DNA from: Meghimatium bilineatum
Lineage: Eukaryota > Mollusca > Gastropoda > Stylommatophora > Philomycidae
NCBI GenBank assembly: GCA_034231615.1
Contig: CM067306.1
Location: forward strand, 35,670,019-35,734,018
Reading direction: 5' to 3'
DNA length: 64,000 bases
The number at the start of each line of letters is the position of its first letter. Positions within the stretch are counted from its first letter, which is position 1. A program made the position numbers and the translations under genes. The notes under the pieces were generated by a model. It was not told where the DNA came from and did no database searches. It saw only the letters and a program-made list of their open reading frames with translations. This document shows positions 1-11,600 of the stretch, in pieces.

Positions 1-437
1 TAATACATGACACATCTACTTCCTTGACTGTAATAGATGACACATCTACTTCCTTGACTGTAATACATGACACATCTACTTCCTTGACTGTAATAGATGA
101 CACATCTACTTCCTTGACTGCAATACATGACCCATCTACTTCCTTGACTGTAATAGATGACACATCTACTTCCTTGACTGTAATACATGACACATCTACT
201 TCCTTGACTGTAATAGATGACACATCTACTTCCTTGACTGCAATACATGACACATCTACTTCCTTGACTGTAATACATGACACATCTACTTCCTTGACTG
301 TAATAGATGACACATCTACTTCCTTGACTGTAATAGATGACACATCTACTTCCTTGACTAATACATGACACATCTACTTCCTTGACTGTAATACATGACA
401 CATCTACTTCCTTGACTGCAATACATAACTCATCTAT
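1..437. repeat. 30-bp minisatellite in TRAK intron
   Basis: About 14 copies of a unit containing GACACATCTACTTCCTTGAC. Neighbouring units mostly alternate between TAATACATGA and TAATAGATGA, giving a partial 60-bp dimer. One unit near 358 has lost three bases. The array runs off the left edge. It is open in one + frame only because 30 is a multiple of 3. Confidence 0.97.
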
Positions 438-714
438 GGTGTAATTAAAAGAATTGAGTATTCATACAATTAATACAGTAGCATTTTGAAGGGAAAAATG
501 TTTATGTTTAATCAGAAATGGGAACCATCAGTATGCATACACTTTGCAAACCTTCATGTTCAAAATGATACTGCAGGGAACGGTCAAAGGTGGAAGAATA
601 AAAACCCAAAAAAATGTAAGACAAGATTAAAGACCGGATCAGTCAAGATATTTCCTCATGTATATGAACCGCTGAAGATAGAAATCGATGGAACACTCTA
701 ATCTATTTATCTCC
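438..714. other. Intronic sequence, nothing recognised
   Basis: AT-rich unique sequence with a 71-codon open frame (486-701) that has no recognisable domain and no splice context. Confidence 0.5.
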
Positions 715-955
715 CTGTATTGTTTTTTTCTCTGCTTTTGCTGTAAGAAGGATTGAATGACGATCGGTTTTTGGGATATGGCATATTTGGTCGCTTGATA
801 TGCAGTAATATTGTGGTGTCTCAGAATGTTGGTAACGTCTTCTTCAATCCAACTTCTCTTGATCATCCTATGTATCTTGCTGGTTCCATTTTCATATTGT
901 GTGCTCTTGCCACTGGCCAATAAGGGTTCATTTTCATTAAGTGACCGAACCATTT
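715..955 (-). mobile_element. LINE tail fragment
   Basis: The - strand frame contains RSWIEEDVTNILRHHNITAY then QATKYAISQKPIVIQSFL, the C-terminal end of a non-LTR retrotransposon ORF2. A diverged second copy of the same segment lies at 2279-2415. Confidence 0.6.
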
Positions 956-959
956 CAGT

Positions 960-1345
960 TTCTATTTTTGTCTATTGTCTTTCCCCAGGTGGTTTGTCAT
1001 CCACTCTTGCCGTTAAGCATAGGGGTGATTGGAGCTCGAGGTTACATTCTAAAGCCAGATGTGTGCTATGACCGTGTTTATTCAGGATGTTCCTGACGTT
1101 TTCTATCCATCTTTACCGTGGTCTTCCTCTGGCTTTGTACCCTGATCTCATTTGGTTATATGTCTGTATGAGAAACTTTTCGTGATGCATTCTCATAATG
1201 TGGCCAAACCACTTGATCTGTTCTCTCTCTATGTAATCTGTACAATATATTATACCTATTCTTTCCATGATATCTTCATTTTGTACTCTATCGAGCCTGT
1301 TGACCTCGGCAGCTTTCCTCAAGCATTTCATTTCAGTCTCAATTT
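960..1345 (-). mobile_element. LINE ORF2 C-terminal fragment
   Basis: The - strand encodes KCLRKAAEVNRLDRVQN, EQIKWFGHIMRM and RSGYKARGRPR, typical of the end of non-LTR reverse transcriptases. A copy of the same family in + orientation is at 62585-62805 and shares YKARGRP and the downstream 100 bases. Confidence 0.75.
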
Positions 1346-1434
1346 TTCACTATATTTTACCACAGATGTTGTTTCAACAGTTCAATAAACCTTTTCATTC
1401 CTCACATTATTTCAAACTCTGTCTGTTTATCCAT

Positions 1435-1565
1435 CCAATGTGGTACCCTTACAATCATGACAGGTTATGAGTTTGTAGTTAAGGTGCCACATTGGATGCA
1501 TCAACAGAGTGGTTCCATCCAGTGTGGTACTTTTACAACTATGAGGGATTATGACCTTGTGGATA
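1435..1565. repeat. LINE-associated 3' sequence
   Basis: Two units of a CCA-TGTGGTACC-T-ACAA-ATGA-GG-TTATG pattern. Similar sequence is seen at 40093-40145 and, after a LINE tail, at 57835-57885. Probably the 3' end of a retrotransposon family. Confidence 0.45.
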
Positions 1566-1723
1566 TGGATAATACGCTGACATTTTCTAAGGGAGACATT
1601 GTGTTTAGTCAGAAGAATAGTGAAAAATTAAATAGAGGCAGCAGAGGTGTGGTTTTGTAGAAGAATGTTAAGAACATCATGGACAGATAAAACGTGTCAT
1701 GAAGATAGTTTGAAAGAAGTTAA

Positions 1724-2008
1724 TTCTTCTTCTGCGTTCGTTCTCAAACTCATGCATATCAGCAGGATGTAGTCTGAAGAATGAAGTGTGTTGTGTCATG
1801 GTTTACGGCTTAGCTTGATATCTGCACCTTTTGGCCTGACACATCTGATTTCAACATTCTTCCTGGGTCACTTTGACCATATATGAAATGGGATAGCCAA
1901 TTGAACCTCAAAAGACTTATTTAGTTTCCTCTTATAACATGTTTGATATGTAGCAGTTACACTATTCTTTGCTCCCCTTTTGGGCCTGACAACAAATGGG
2001 TGAAATAA
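1724..2008 (-). mobile_element. SINE (family 1), full-length, diverged
   Basis: Reverse orientation: (TTC)n-type tail at 1724-1732, then the family body to TTTGCTCCCCTTTTGGGCCT near the 5' end. Alignable over its whole length with the copies at 8298, 21497 and 56064. Confidence 0.75.
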
Positions 2009-2044
2009 ATTTAAAAAAGGAGAGCTGCTCACCTGTATCAGAAC

Positions 2045-2200
2045 AAGGAAGTCCACATTTTTTGGATACATCATGCAAAGAGGAAAGATGGAACACATTA
2101 TAACAACAGGCAAGTTGAAGAGTAAGATGGGTAGTGGAAAACTAAGAGAGAAGATGCTTGATAACCTGGCATTGTGGCATGGGAGAATATCTGTATACTA
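2045..2200 (+). mobile_element. LINE tail fragment
   Basis: Encodes ERKSTFFGYIMQRGKMEHII, then KLREKMLDNLALWHG, matching the GHIMRR..LEHL..TGKIEG...REKxLDxLxxW pattern at the end of LINE ORF2. A related segment on the - strand is at 54650-54970. Confidence 0.65.
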
Positions 2201-2278
2201 AATGATTGATAGCACATGAAATAGAAGGCTGTGGAAAGACGATAACCAATGCCACATGCATGGACCATAAGTAGATGT

Positions 2279-2415
2279 CTTTTCTCTGCTTTTGCTGTTT
2301 TGTTTCGCAGAATTGAATGACAATCAGATTTTGGACTATGATATCTTTGGTTGCTTGATATACAGTATTATTGTGACATCTCAGAACATTGGGACCTCCT
2401 GCAATCCACCTTCTT
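2279..2415 (-). mobile_element. LINE tail fragment
   Basis: Diverged copy of the 715-955 segment (TCTCTGCTTTTGCTGT, then TGCTTGATATRCAGTA and CATCTCAGAAC). It ends just before TRAK exon A. Confidence 0.6.
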
Positions 2416-2476
2416 CTTAGTCTTTTCCTTTATATATTTGATGTAACAGAAAATTTGGTCACATGTTCTCTTGCAG

Positions 2477-2694
2477 AAAGAACGTGACCTTGAATTAGCA
2501 GCCCGAATTGGTCAGACTCTGCTGTCTAAGAATAAGGAACTCAGTTCTCGAACCGAATCACTTGAGGAGCAGCTCGCATTAGCTACTGATAGAGTCAACC
2601 AGTTGAGTTATGATGTGACCAAGAGAGATGATTTACTGCGCATTTATAAAAATGATGATCTGGTTCATGATTCAAGTGGGGACACCACAATTGA
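2477..2694 (+). CDS. TRAK: TRAK exon A: CC1-box and start of HAP1_N coiled coil
   Basis: Acceptor TTCTCTTGCAG precedes a phase-0 exon encoding [20 protein letters not shown] and a charged heptad-like coiled coil. AARIG is the CC1-box (AAxxG) that in TRAK and other dynein activators contacts the dynein light intermediate chain. The donor is at GA|GTAGGC. It is weak but chosen because its phase 2 is the only one that joins the next exon in frame. An in-frame TAG follows at once, so the exon cannot continue. Confidence 0.92.
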
Positions 2695-5600
2695 GTAGGC
2701 TCATCTTTTTATCTTTGGTTTAATAAGTCTTTAAGTCTATTTAACTTTAATCTATTTAACTTTAGTCTATTTAACTATAGTCTATTTAACTTTAATCTAA
2801 CTTTAGTCTATTTAACTATAGTCTATTTAACTTTAATCTAACTTTAGTCTATTTAACTTTAATCTATTTAACTTTAATCTATTTAACTTTAGTCTATTTA
2901 ACTTCAATCTATTTAACTTTAATCTAACTTTAGTCTATTTAACTTTAATCTAACTTTAGTCTATTTAACTTTAATCTATTTAACTTTAATCTATTTAACT
3001 TTAGTCTATTTAACTTCAATCTATTTAACTTTAAGCTATTTAACTTTAAGGATCAGTACAAGAAGTGCCTACATTCCAATTTTTTAATATTATGTACAGT
3101 TACATTATATTTGGTATAGTATGTGCTGCATTGTTGACCTCACTGTAATCATATCAATAGTAAACCTTTTTGTCAAAATGGTTAATGTAATCAGAGATTA
3201 AATTGTTACTAGGATGGCTGCCAGATTAATTTATCAGCACACTACACACTGTGAGCCCCTCTACTCATTGGGTCATCCAATGGGGGCAAGGGGCTTTCCA
3301 TGCGCACCGAGCAGATGATTGATGAAACTGGCAGAAAATTGATGCTTCTAGCGATTGTAGAAATTGATGCTTCTTGCGATTATAGAATGTGTCTTTATCG
3401 ATATTTCATATCATTAAATAATGTAGGATTAGTTCCATTCAAGTTTAAGATTTGTTTCGTTAAAATGTAAGTACCTCTTCTTGTACTGTACCATTTTTAA
3501 TCTGTTTAACTTTAATCTATTTAGCTTTAATCTAATAAACTTTAATCTATTTAACTGTAGTCTACTTAACTTTAATCTATTTAACTTTGATCTAGTTAAC
3601 CTAATTTAGTATATTTATAGCTTCAGTCTGTATAGTTTCAGTTTATATATCCCAAAGCAAGGCCAGGTCCTTGTCGTGGAGATCAGGCTTAAGTATGCCA
3701 TCATTGGCTGAAAAGCTAGGCCAGGCCAGGTCTACCCACATCCAAGCTAGGCCACTATCTGTCATAGCAAGTTACATATAGTCCAAAGGGGATTCAAATT
3801 TTCCCAGTAGTGGCAGGATGATATGAGACAGCTGGCAGTGCACAGAGTCAGATATATGAAACTGTTCCCATGACACTCTGTTACATTAAGTTAATAGAAT
3901 GAAGTATAAAAAAATGTACCTCTTATGTTGAGGCACACTTCTTTCAACCAAAGATGTTAGTCCAATTTGGTTATATCAGAGCTTTACAACCATAAGCAAA
4001 TAGTGGAGGTGACAGTTCTGGTAATACATTTTTTACTATAAAGATCCAAGTATTGCAAAAGTACTTAAGCACATGATGTGACACAGACATGGAGAATGTA
4101 ACACAAAAATATAACCCATGAAAATATTCTTGCACATATTCTGCACCTATTGCTAGTGGAGATTGTGCAGCAAGTGGAAAGCTGTGTCTGCTCCAGTAAT
4201 CCAAACCCTGCCATCTACACATTCTCTTGATAATTAAATGTTCAGCATGAACAGAAGATCTAAGTTCTATAGCTTCTTTGAGATGAAATGGTCACAACAA
4301 CCAATCCAGACATCATGACAGTTTAAATCTTGTATAAATAACATGTTCGATTTCATTCTGTAGACTCTATCGAGCTATTCAAGAACTTCTCCAACCATGT
4401 TCAACTATTCAAGAACTTCTCCAACCATGTTCAACTATTCAAGAACTTCTCCAACCATGTTCAACTATTAGAAAACTTCTCCAACCATGTTTAACTATTC
4501 AAGAACTTCTCCAACCATGTTCAACTATTCAAGAACTTCTCCAACCATGTTCAACTATTCAAGAACTTCTCCAACCATGTTCAACTATTCAAGAACTTCT
4601 CTAACCATGTTCAACTATTCAAGAACTTCTCCAACCATGTTTAACTATTCAAGAACTTCTCCAACCATGTTTAACTATTCAAGAACTTCTCCAACCATGT
4701 TTAACTATTCAAGAACTTCTCCAACCATGTTTAACTATTCAAGAACTTCTCCAACCATGGTTAACTATTCAAGAACTTCTCCAACCATGTTTAACTATTC
4801 AAAAACTTCTCCAACCATGTTTAACTATTCAAGAACTTCTCCAACCATGTTTAACTATTCAAAAACTTCTCCAACCATGTTTAACTATTCAAGAACTTCT
4901 CCAACCATGTTTAACTATTCAAGAACTTCTCTGACCATGTTTAACTATTCAAGAACTTCTCCAACCATGTTTAACTATTAGAAAACTTCTCCAACCATGT
5001 TTAACTATTCAAGAACTTCTCCAACCATGTTTAACTATTCAAGAACTTCTCCAACCATGTTCAACTATTCAAGAATTTTATATAGAAGTATAGGGTGTTT
5101 ATAAAGTTACTGTGCACTGAATTTGAAAAGAAAATGTATGTGCTTAATATGACATCATTGAAAGTTGTGTATTTCCATGGTCCAGTGTACACATTACTCC
5201 ACAGATTGCTGAGTTAATTTTGTACTCAGACCGAGAAACAACTTTGCTGCGATATGAGCCATGTTACCCAATAAGCTATTGATATGAGCAGTAGTATTTT
5301 AAAATAAATACTGTAGGTCAATGACATCACACATATCTGTACTACATACCCCAAATCCATGTCACCAGCAATACAAATTTGTGCACAGCAACTGTATGGA
5401 CACCCAGATATGTTACCACTCTGTATATCCTAGCTATATCCCTATATTACACCCACCCTGTATATCCTAGCTATGTTAATCATACAGATTTTACAAACTG
5501 GCATGGGCTGTCCGAGAATAAAAACTCTCAGATCTGGACATGGTGTAATGAGAGTACAGGAAGTAGTATATTTAATTTAGCATGTCTATTTAATATTTCT

Positions 5601-8600
5601 ATCTACCAGTCTATTCAAGTATAGTCTATTTAATATTTCTATCTACCAGTCTATTCAAGTGTAGTCTATTTAATATTTGTCTACCAGTCTATTCAAGTGT
5701 AGTCTATTTAATATTTCTGTCTACCAGTCTATTCAAGTGTAGTCTATTTAATATTTCTATCAGTTAGTCTATTCAAGTTTAGTCCAAGTAACTTCACCTT
5801 AACTTTAATTCATCTAATTTTAGTCCTCCTGAATTTAGTCTAATGTTGTTTCTCAATCACACACATGTTGCTACCAGGGCCTGGACTTCTAATTTAGGGT
5901 GCAAAGAATAGGGTCGCTGTCTTCTTTCCAGACATATTGTAGGAGGTTAGTGAGAAAAGTTGGGGGTAACATGCTAATAACCTGTTGCTAGTGGAAACAA
6001 TCATCATTGCCATTGCATGTCTTGTCTCAATTAATAACTTTTGTCTTTTGTGGCAGACTCCTAGGTGACTTGAAATGCTAGATGTACCTAGATCACTGAA
6101 GATAGGTCAACAGATCTGACAGAAGAGTGATGAGCTAGATGTGATGGTCTAGAAGTGTGTACTGCACACCTGGCAGGACGGAATGGCCCTGGGTTACTGT
6201 CACACTGGAATGTCTCCCCTCAGGGACTAAACATTCATCAATAAACTACACTAACACAACCATCCTCTTTAAGACAACCTTATATGAGTCTGGATTTTGT
6301 CTCAGTTACTCAACTGAGGAGGACCTGTACTTTTGTCAGAAAGGTTATGGACTGTCCAAAGCTACCAGCTCACAGTTAAAGGAATTATTTCATCATCATC
6401 ATGTGTCAAGAGCTACCTGCTCACAGTTAAGAGGATTATTTCATCATCTGTCATTCCATGCCCGTGATGATAACAAACAGCTTCTTTTTTATGCAATAGG
6501 GGGCTTCACCCACACCCAGAATACTTAACTCTCAGTGTGTAATGTCAGTGAGCAAAAACCTCCTACCCAGGAAGTCAGGGAGTAATGAGGGGTTAAAACA
6601 TAATTGTAAAGATGAAATGCCTTAGGACAACCACAAGAAAAAAAAGTTCTCACTATATAGGCATGTAATTTACTAGGGGTTGACTGTTTCAGGGTAGTTA
6701 ATCTAGTGTGCCACTAATAAGATCTTCAAACAGATCATCCTAACATTATTTTTCTCATGCTAAAATCAGATGTGTCTGACAGAAATCCCAGCCAAGCTGT
6801 AATCTGTGACACAGCATATTCCGTTCTCTGGACTACATCCTGCTAATCTTTGAGTTCAAGAATGAGCACAGGTTAAAATTATTTTCCAAGAAGTTTTGTG
6901 ATACTTAATCTCATTGTCTTAATTTTTGTTTTCTGTTTCTCTATTTCTGAAGTGACAGATCAGGGCCATTGGTTAATGTGGACTTTCTGGAAAAGAAAGT
7001 TAAGTCTTTGGAAGATGAAAACAGCAGTCTCCGTGTTGAGGTAAGGTCAGTGGGTGTGATCAGAAACAACTCATTTTTATTTACTACCAATATCTATTAG
7101 ACTTTTATGCATGACGAGATATTCTCAGAATGTGAGAGGTCAAACTAAGCTCAGGAGATATTCTCAGAATATGAGTGGTCAAACTAAGCTCAGGAGATAT
7201 TCTCAGAATATGAGTGGTCAAACTAAGGTCAGGAGATATTCTCAGAATATAAGTGGTCAAACTAAGGTCAGGAGATATTCTCAGAATGTGAGAGGTCAAA
7301 CTAAGCTCAGGAGATATTCTCAGAATGTGAGAGGTCAAACTAAGCTCAGGAGATATTCTCAGAATATGAGTGGTCAAACTAAGGTCAGGAGATATTCTCA
7401 GAATATAAGTGGTCAAACTAAGGTCAGGAGATATTCTCAGAATATGAGTGGTCAAACTAATCTCAGGAGATATTCTCAGAATATGAGTAGTCAAACTAAG
7501 GTCAGGAGATATTCTCAGAATATGAGTGGTCAAACTAAGGTCAGGAGATATTCTCAGAATATAAGTGGTCAAACTAAGGTCCGGAGATATTCTCAGAATA
7601 TGAGTGGTCAAACTAAGGTCTGGAGATATTCTCAGAATATAAGTGGTCAAACTAAGATCAAGAGATATTATCAGAGCATGAGTGGTCAAACTAAGATCAA
7701 AAGATATTCTCAGAGCATGAGTGGTCAAACTAAGATCAAAAGATATTCTCAGAGCATGAGTGGTTAAAGTAAAATGATGAGATATTCTCAGAGCATGAGT
7801 GGTCAAACTAAGATCAAAAGATATTCTCAGAGCATGAGTGGTTAAAGTAAAATGATGAGATATTATCAGAGCATGAGTGGTTAAACTAAGATCAAGAGAT
7901 AGTCTCAGAGCATGAGTGGTTAAACTAAGATCAAAAGATATTATCAGAGCATGAGTAGTTAAAGTAAAATGATGAGACAATCTCAGAATCCACTGACTTG
8001 ATGTAATAAGACCACACAGAGTGAATGTCGTACTCATATTTTTATAATCATGAAAACATTTCTTTTATCCAGAGTGAACAACTCAAATCAGATACAGATG
8101 GCCTGGAAGAGAGAGAGAAACGTTTGGTTGAAGACTGCATCAAACAGCTAGGTACATCAGCTGTTTTACTTATGGATACATCCTCCTTATTTGTTCTGTC
8201 TCTCCCACCTCTATCGGCTCTTTCCATGTCTAGTTATCTTTCACTTTCATTCTATCAGCTTTTATTTGTAACTTCCTTATATCTGTCTATTTTGATAGAC
8301 AGTGTGTTGTCGTGGCCTGAAACGGGAGCAAAGAATAGCAACACTGTTTACCTTCCATGCATGTCGTAAAACGCGACTAAGGAGGTTATGGGATGGAGTT
8401 GGCTGCACCATCCCATATAGGGTCAGTGACCCAAAGCCATGCTGAAGTCAGATGTGTCAGGTCAAAAGGCATAGATATCACAGCAATGCTGTAAACCATG
8501 ACACAACGTATTCTTTTCTCCGAACTACATCCTGCTGATCTGCAGGAGTTTGAGAACGAACACAGAAGAAGAAGAAGAAATCAGATACAGATGGCCTGGA

Positions 8601-11600
8601 AGAGAGAGAGAAACGTTTGGTTGAAGACTGCATCAAACAGCTAGGTACATCAGCTGTTTTACTTATGGATACATTCTCCTTATTTGTTCTGTCTCTCCCA
8701 CCTCTATTTGCTCTTTGGATGTCTAGTTATCTTTCACTTTCATTCTATTGGCTTTTATTTTTAACTTCCTTTTATCTGTCTATTTTGATGTTTGATTTTT
8801 TTTCTAATTCATGCTTCTTAATTTTCACTTTCTATCTCTTCTTGTCCCTCTTTCTCTTCATACTTTCACACAATCCTCCATTTATTTCTTACTGTTTGTA
8901 TTTAATTGTATTTTTGCAGTGTCTTTCTCTTTTCTTTTCTACACTTTTCTGTCTGTCTATTTATTATTCTATTTCTTGTCTCATTGTAGCAAATGAATGT
9001 AAGTAAAAACAAAATAGTAACATATTCTATTCCAGATCAATGTGACTATCAACCCAGAATATGTTGGTTGTAATGATTTTCTTGACAATATTTATGTTCA
9101 GTAGTTTGCCATTTCTTTCTGAATTTAAATAAAATAAGTATCATGATCAGGTAACATATCCAGGACAGGATGTAGCAGTCATCACAGCTCATCTTCAACA
9201 AATTTTCTCTCAGTGTCATGTTCAGGTAGCATTTGATATCTGATTTCTCACGTAGTCTATATATTTTTCATTGCCCTGGCATGGCATCATCTCTACATTC
9301 TGGTGTTTTCTAGACTGACGTACCATGTGATAGGCCAAAATATTGTAATTTTATATAGAGAACCTTGTTGTGTTGCCAGTTTTCTTTTATTTTTAATACA
9401 CTCAGAATGTGTCTATTGGTGATTTTTTTTGGTTCAAGGTTTTCTAAGGATTCTTCTGTAACATTGTTTCCATGCAGTAATTTTGTTTCACACTTTATTG
9501 GTGATTGTCCATGTTTTACATCCATATATAAAATAAGTATTAAAAAATAAAAATTAATTTAAAAATTCAGTTCATCATACACAAATACATGAAGCTGATA
9601 TTTCATCTTCTTAGTGGTCATTCTCAAACTTCCGCTGGATGTCTCTTGTCGCAGGACACTGGTCTTACTAGATTTCCAGCAGGTTGTTGTACAGAAAATG
9701 GAAATATGTTGTGTCAGTTTTATTTGCGCTGATGGCATGACACTTCTGTCTTCAGCAGAAGGGATGTTTCAATCTGTCAGTCAAGCTTTCAAGATGTAGG
9801 CAAACATAGAACACACACAATATATCTGTCACTAAGGTTAAGGTAAGGGTAGTACATGAAATGTTATCTTCATCCCCGACGGCAGGTTGGGGATGAAGAT
9901 AAAACTTCATGTACTAAACCGTAGCAACTATTAGGTGGGATGGCCAGTTCCCTTCCTTGCTGTCTTTACCTTCCCAACTCATATGTCAGGTATTCATTTA
10001 CAGTTGAGTCGACTGGAGAAGTGGTCATATCAAGTGAAAATCACAACTCATATTTTTTTACCATCACTACTATGTAAAAAAAACTTAGTGATTTTGTTGG
10101 CAGTATTTATGTTTAGTAGTTTTCCATTGCTTTCGGAATAGTCAAGATCAGTCTTCTAAAGCTGGGTTCCGTGAAAGGATTATAGGGGTTCCTCAAGAAA
10201 TGATGATGAGTAGACAACTCATATGTATTTACATTTATTTTTGTGCCAAATTTGACATTTGTAATCTTATTATAATTGTTGTTTTATATAAATATATATA
10301 TTTGCCATGTGTGCATCTGTACATCATAACCCATCTAGATCATAGGGGTGCCACATTGAATGCTGCAGTACAAAGAGTCATCTAGTGATTTCTATCTTCA
10401 ATGATGTGGATGAATGAGGAAAAATCTTGTCCTGTCTATTTTTTGATGTTTTCTGTTCATGATTTTATTTGTCCTCCTCTGCTTCTTCCACCGTCAATGG
10501 TTCCTTGCAGTATTATTTTTGACAAGGAATCATGTCTGCATAAATGTCCAAACCATGCAAGTTTTCATCTTTTCATTATTGAAAACAATGGTTCCTGTAG
10601 ACCTGCATATACGTCTCTATTTTATTTCTAAGTACACATTTGCCTTATGCTCTCTATAGGAATTTCGTAGAATTCATCTGTAACATTTGTATTCGAAAGC
10701 CTGTAGTCATCTATTCATGTCCGCAGTGAATGTCTTACTCTTAAAACCATATAGCACACCACAAAGTACTAGTGAGTTATACAGTTTGATTTTCACTTAA
10801 TTCTGAGGTTGCTGTTCCAAATCAACTTTAGTCTTGACATAGAAGCTAAAGTTATCTCCACCTTATGTTTTGTATATTTTCTTATATTTAATTGTGTTTT
10901 ACATTTTCTATCGCTAAATATGCTAAATTCAAGGTACAGTAATGCAAACAAGCAGATAAGAATGTTAGGATAATGGCCGAGAAGAGACTGGTAAAACAAT
11001 ACAAAGTGAGTGTGGTCTGTTGCTACAACTGATTTATGTCTTGAGGAGGTCTCTCATGCTATCACAATGAATATTGTATTACAATATTCAATTTTATTCA
11101 GTTTCAGCCAATATTCACTGGCCACAGGCCAGTTTATATTTTTACTAGACCCTGTATTTTGTAGTTTTTTTTAAACCTCTCATAATCATGGTCTCTGATA
11201 ATGTCGGTTCTCCTAATCTTATTGATCTTCTATCCTCAAACTTGTCACCTAATCCTTTACCTTGTGATTGTCTTCCTCATGCTTCTCTCCCAACTCTTCT
11301 CACTGATCTTAAATCTTTTACAGCTGATGTCAACTGCCAAGTGGAGTGTCTAGCTGAAGAACTACACCTCAAAGTTGAGGAAAATTCTCACCTGAAAGAA
11401 GAAGTCACTGGGCTTCTTGCACAGGTTACAGATCTACAGAAAAAGATTCGGAAGGTAAGTCAAGGAAATAATTAGATACATTATGATATTTGAAAAAAAA
11501 ATAAAAATGTTCATGTTTGAAGCAAGGCTAGAATGAAAAGGGTGAATACAAGCGGGAAAGATATTAAGTGAAATACATAAAAGATCAACAAAATAGCTTT

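Larger units (their letters stand above)
8085..8789. repeat. 212-bp direct repeats flanking a SINE
   Basis: 8085-8296 and 8578-8789 have equal length and align without gaps, with nine substitutions, all in the intronic part. They bracket the SINE at 8297-8577 exactly. Confidence 0.9.

Noticed and set aside
1-437. Regular short repeats that could suggest a CRISPR array
   Set aside because: Units are contiguous with no unique spacers, and the window is eukaryotic. The same applies to all other arrays here.
2675-2675. Alternative donor TCAA|GTGGGG for TRAK exon A
   Set aside because: Its phase does not join the next exon in frame; the GA|GTAGGC donor at 2694 does.
4487-4981. 164-codon [10 protein letters not shown] repeat protein
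   Set aside because: Product of a 30-bp intronic minisatellite with no splice or start context.
7105-8037. 310-codon - strand and 218-codon + strand repeats-only proteins
   Set aside because: Both come from the 39-bp minisatellite inside a TRAK intron; a period divisible by three keeps frames open by chance.
8617-9006. Hydrophobic 129-codon frame that looks like a membrane protein
   Set aside because: T-rich intron DNA gives Phe/Leu/Ser codons; its start overlaps the duplicated exon fragment.
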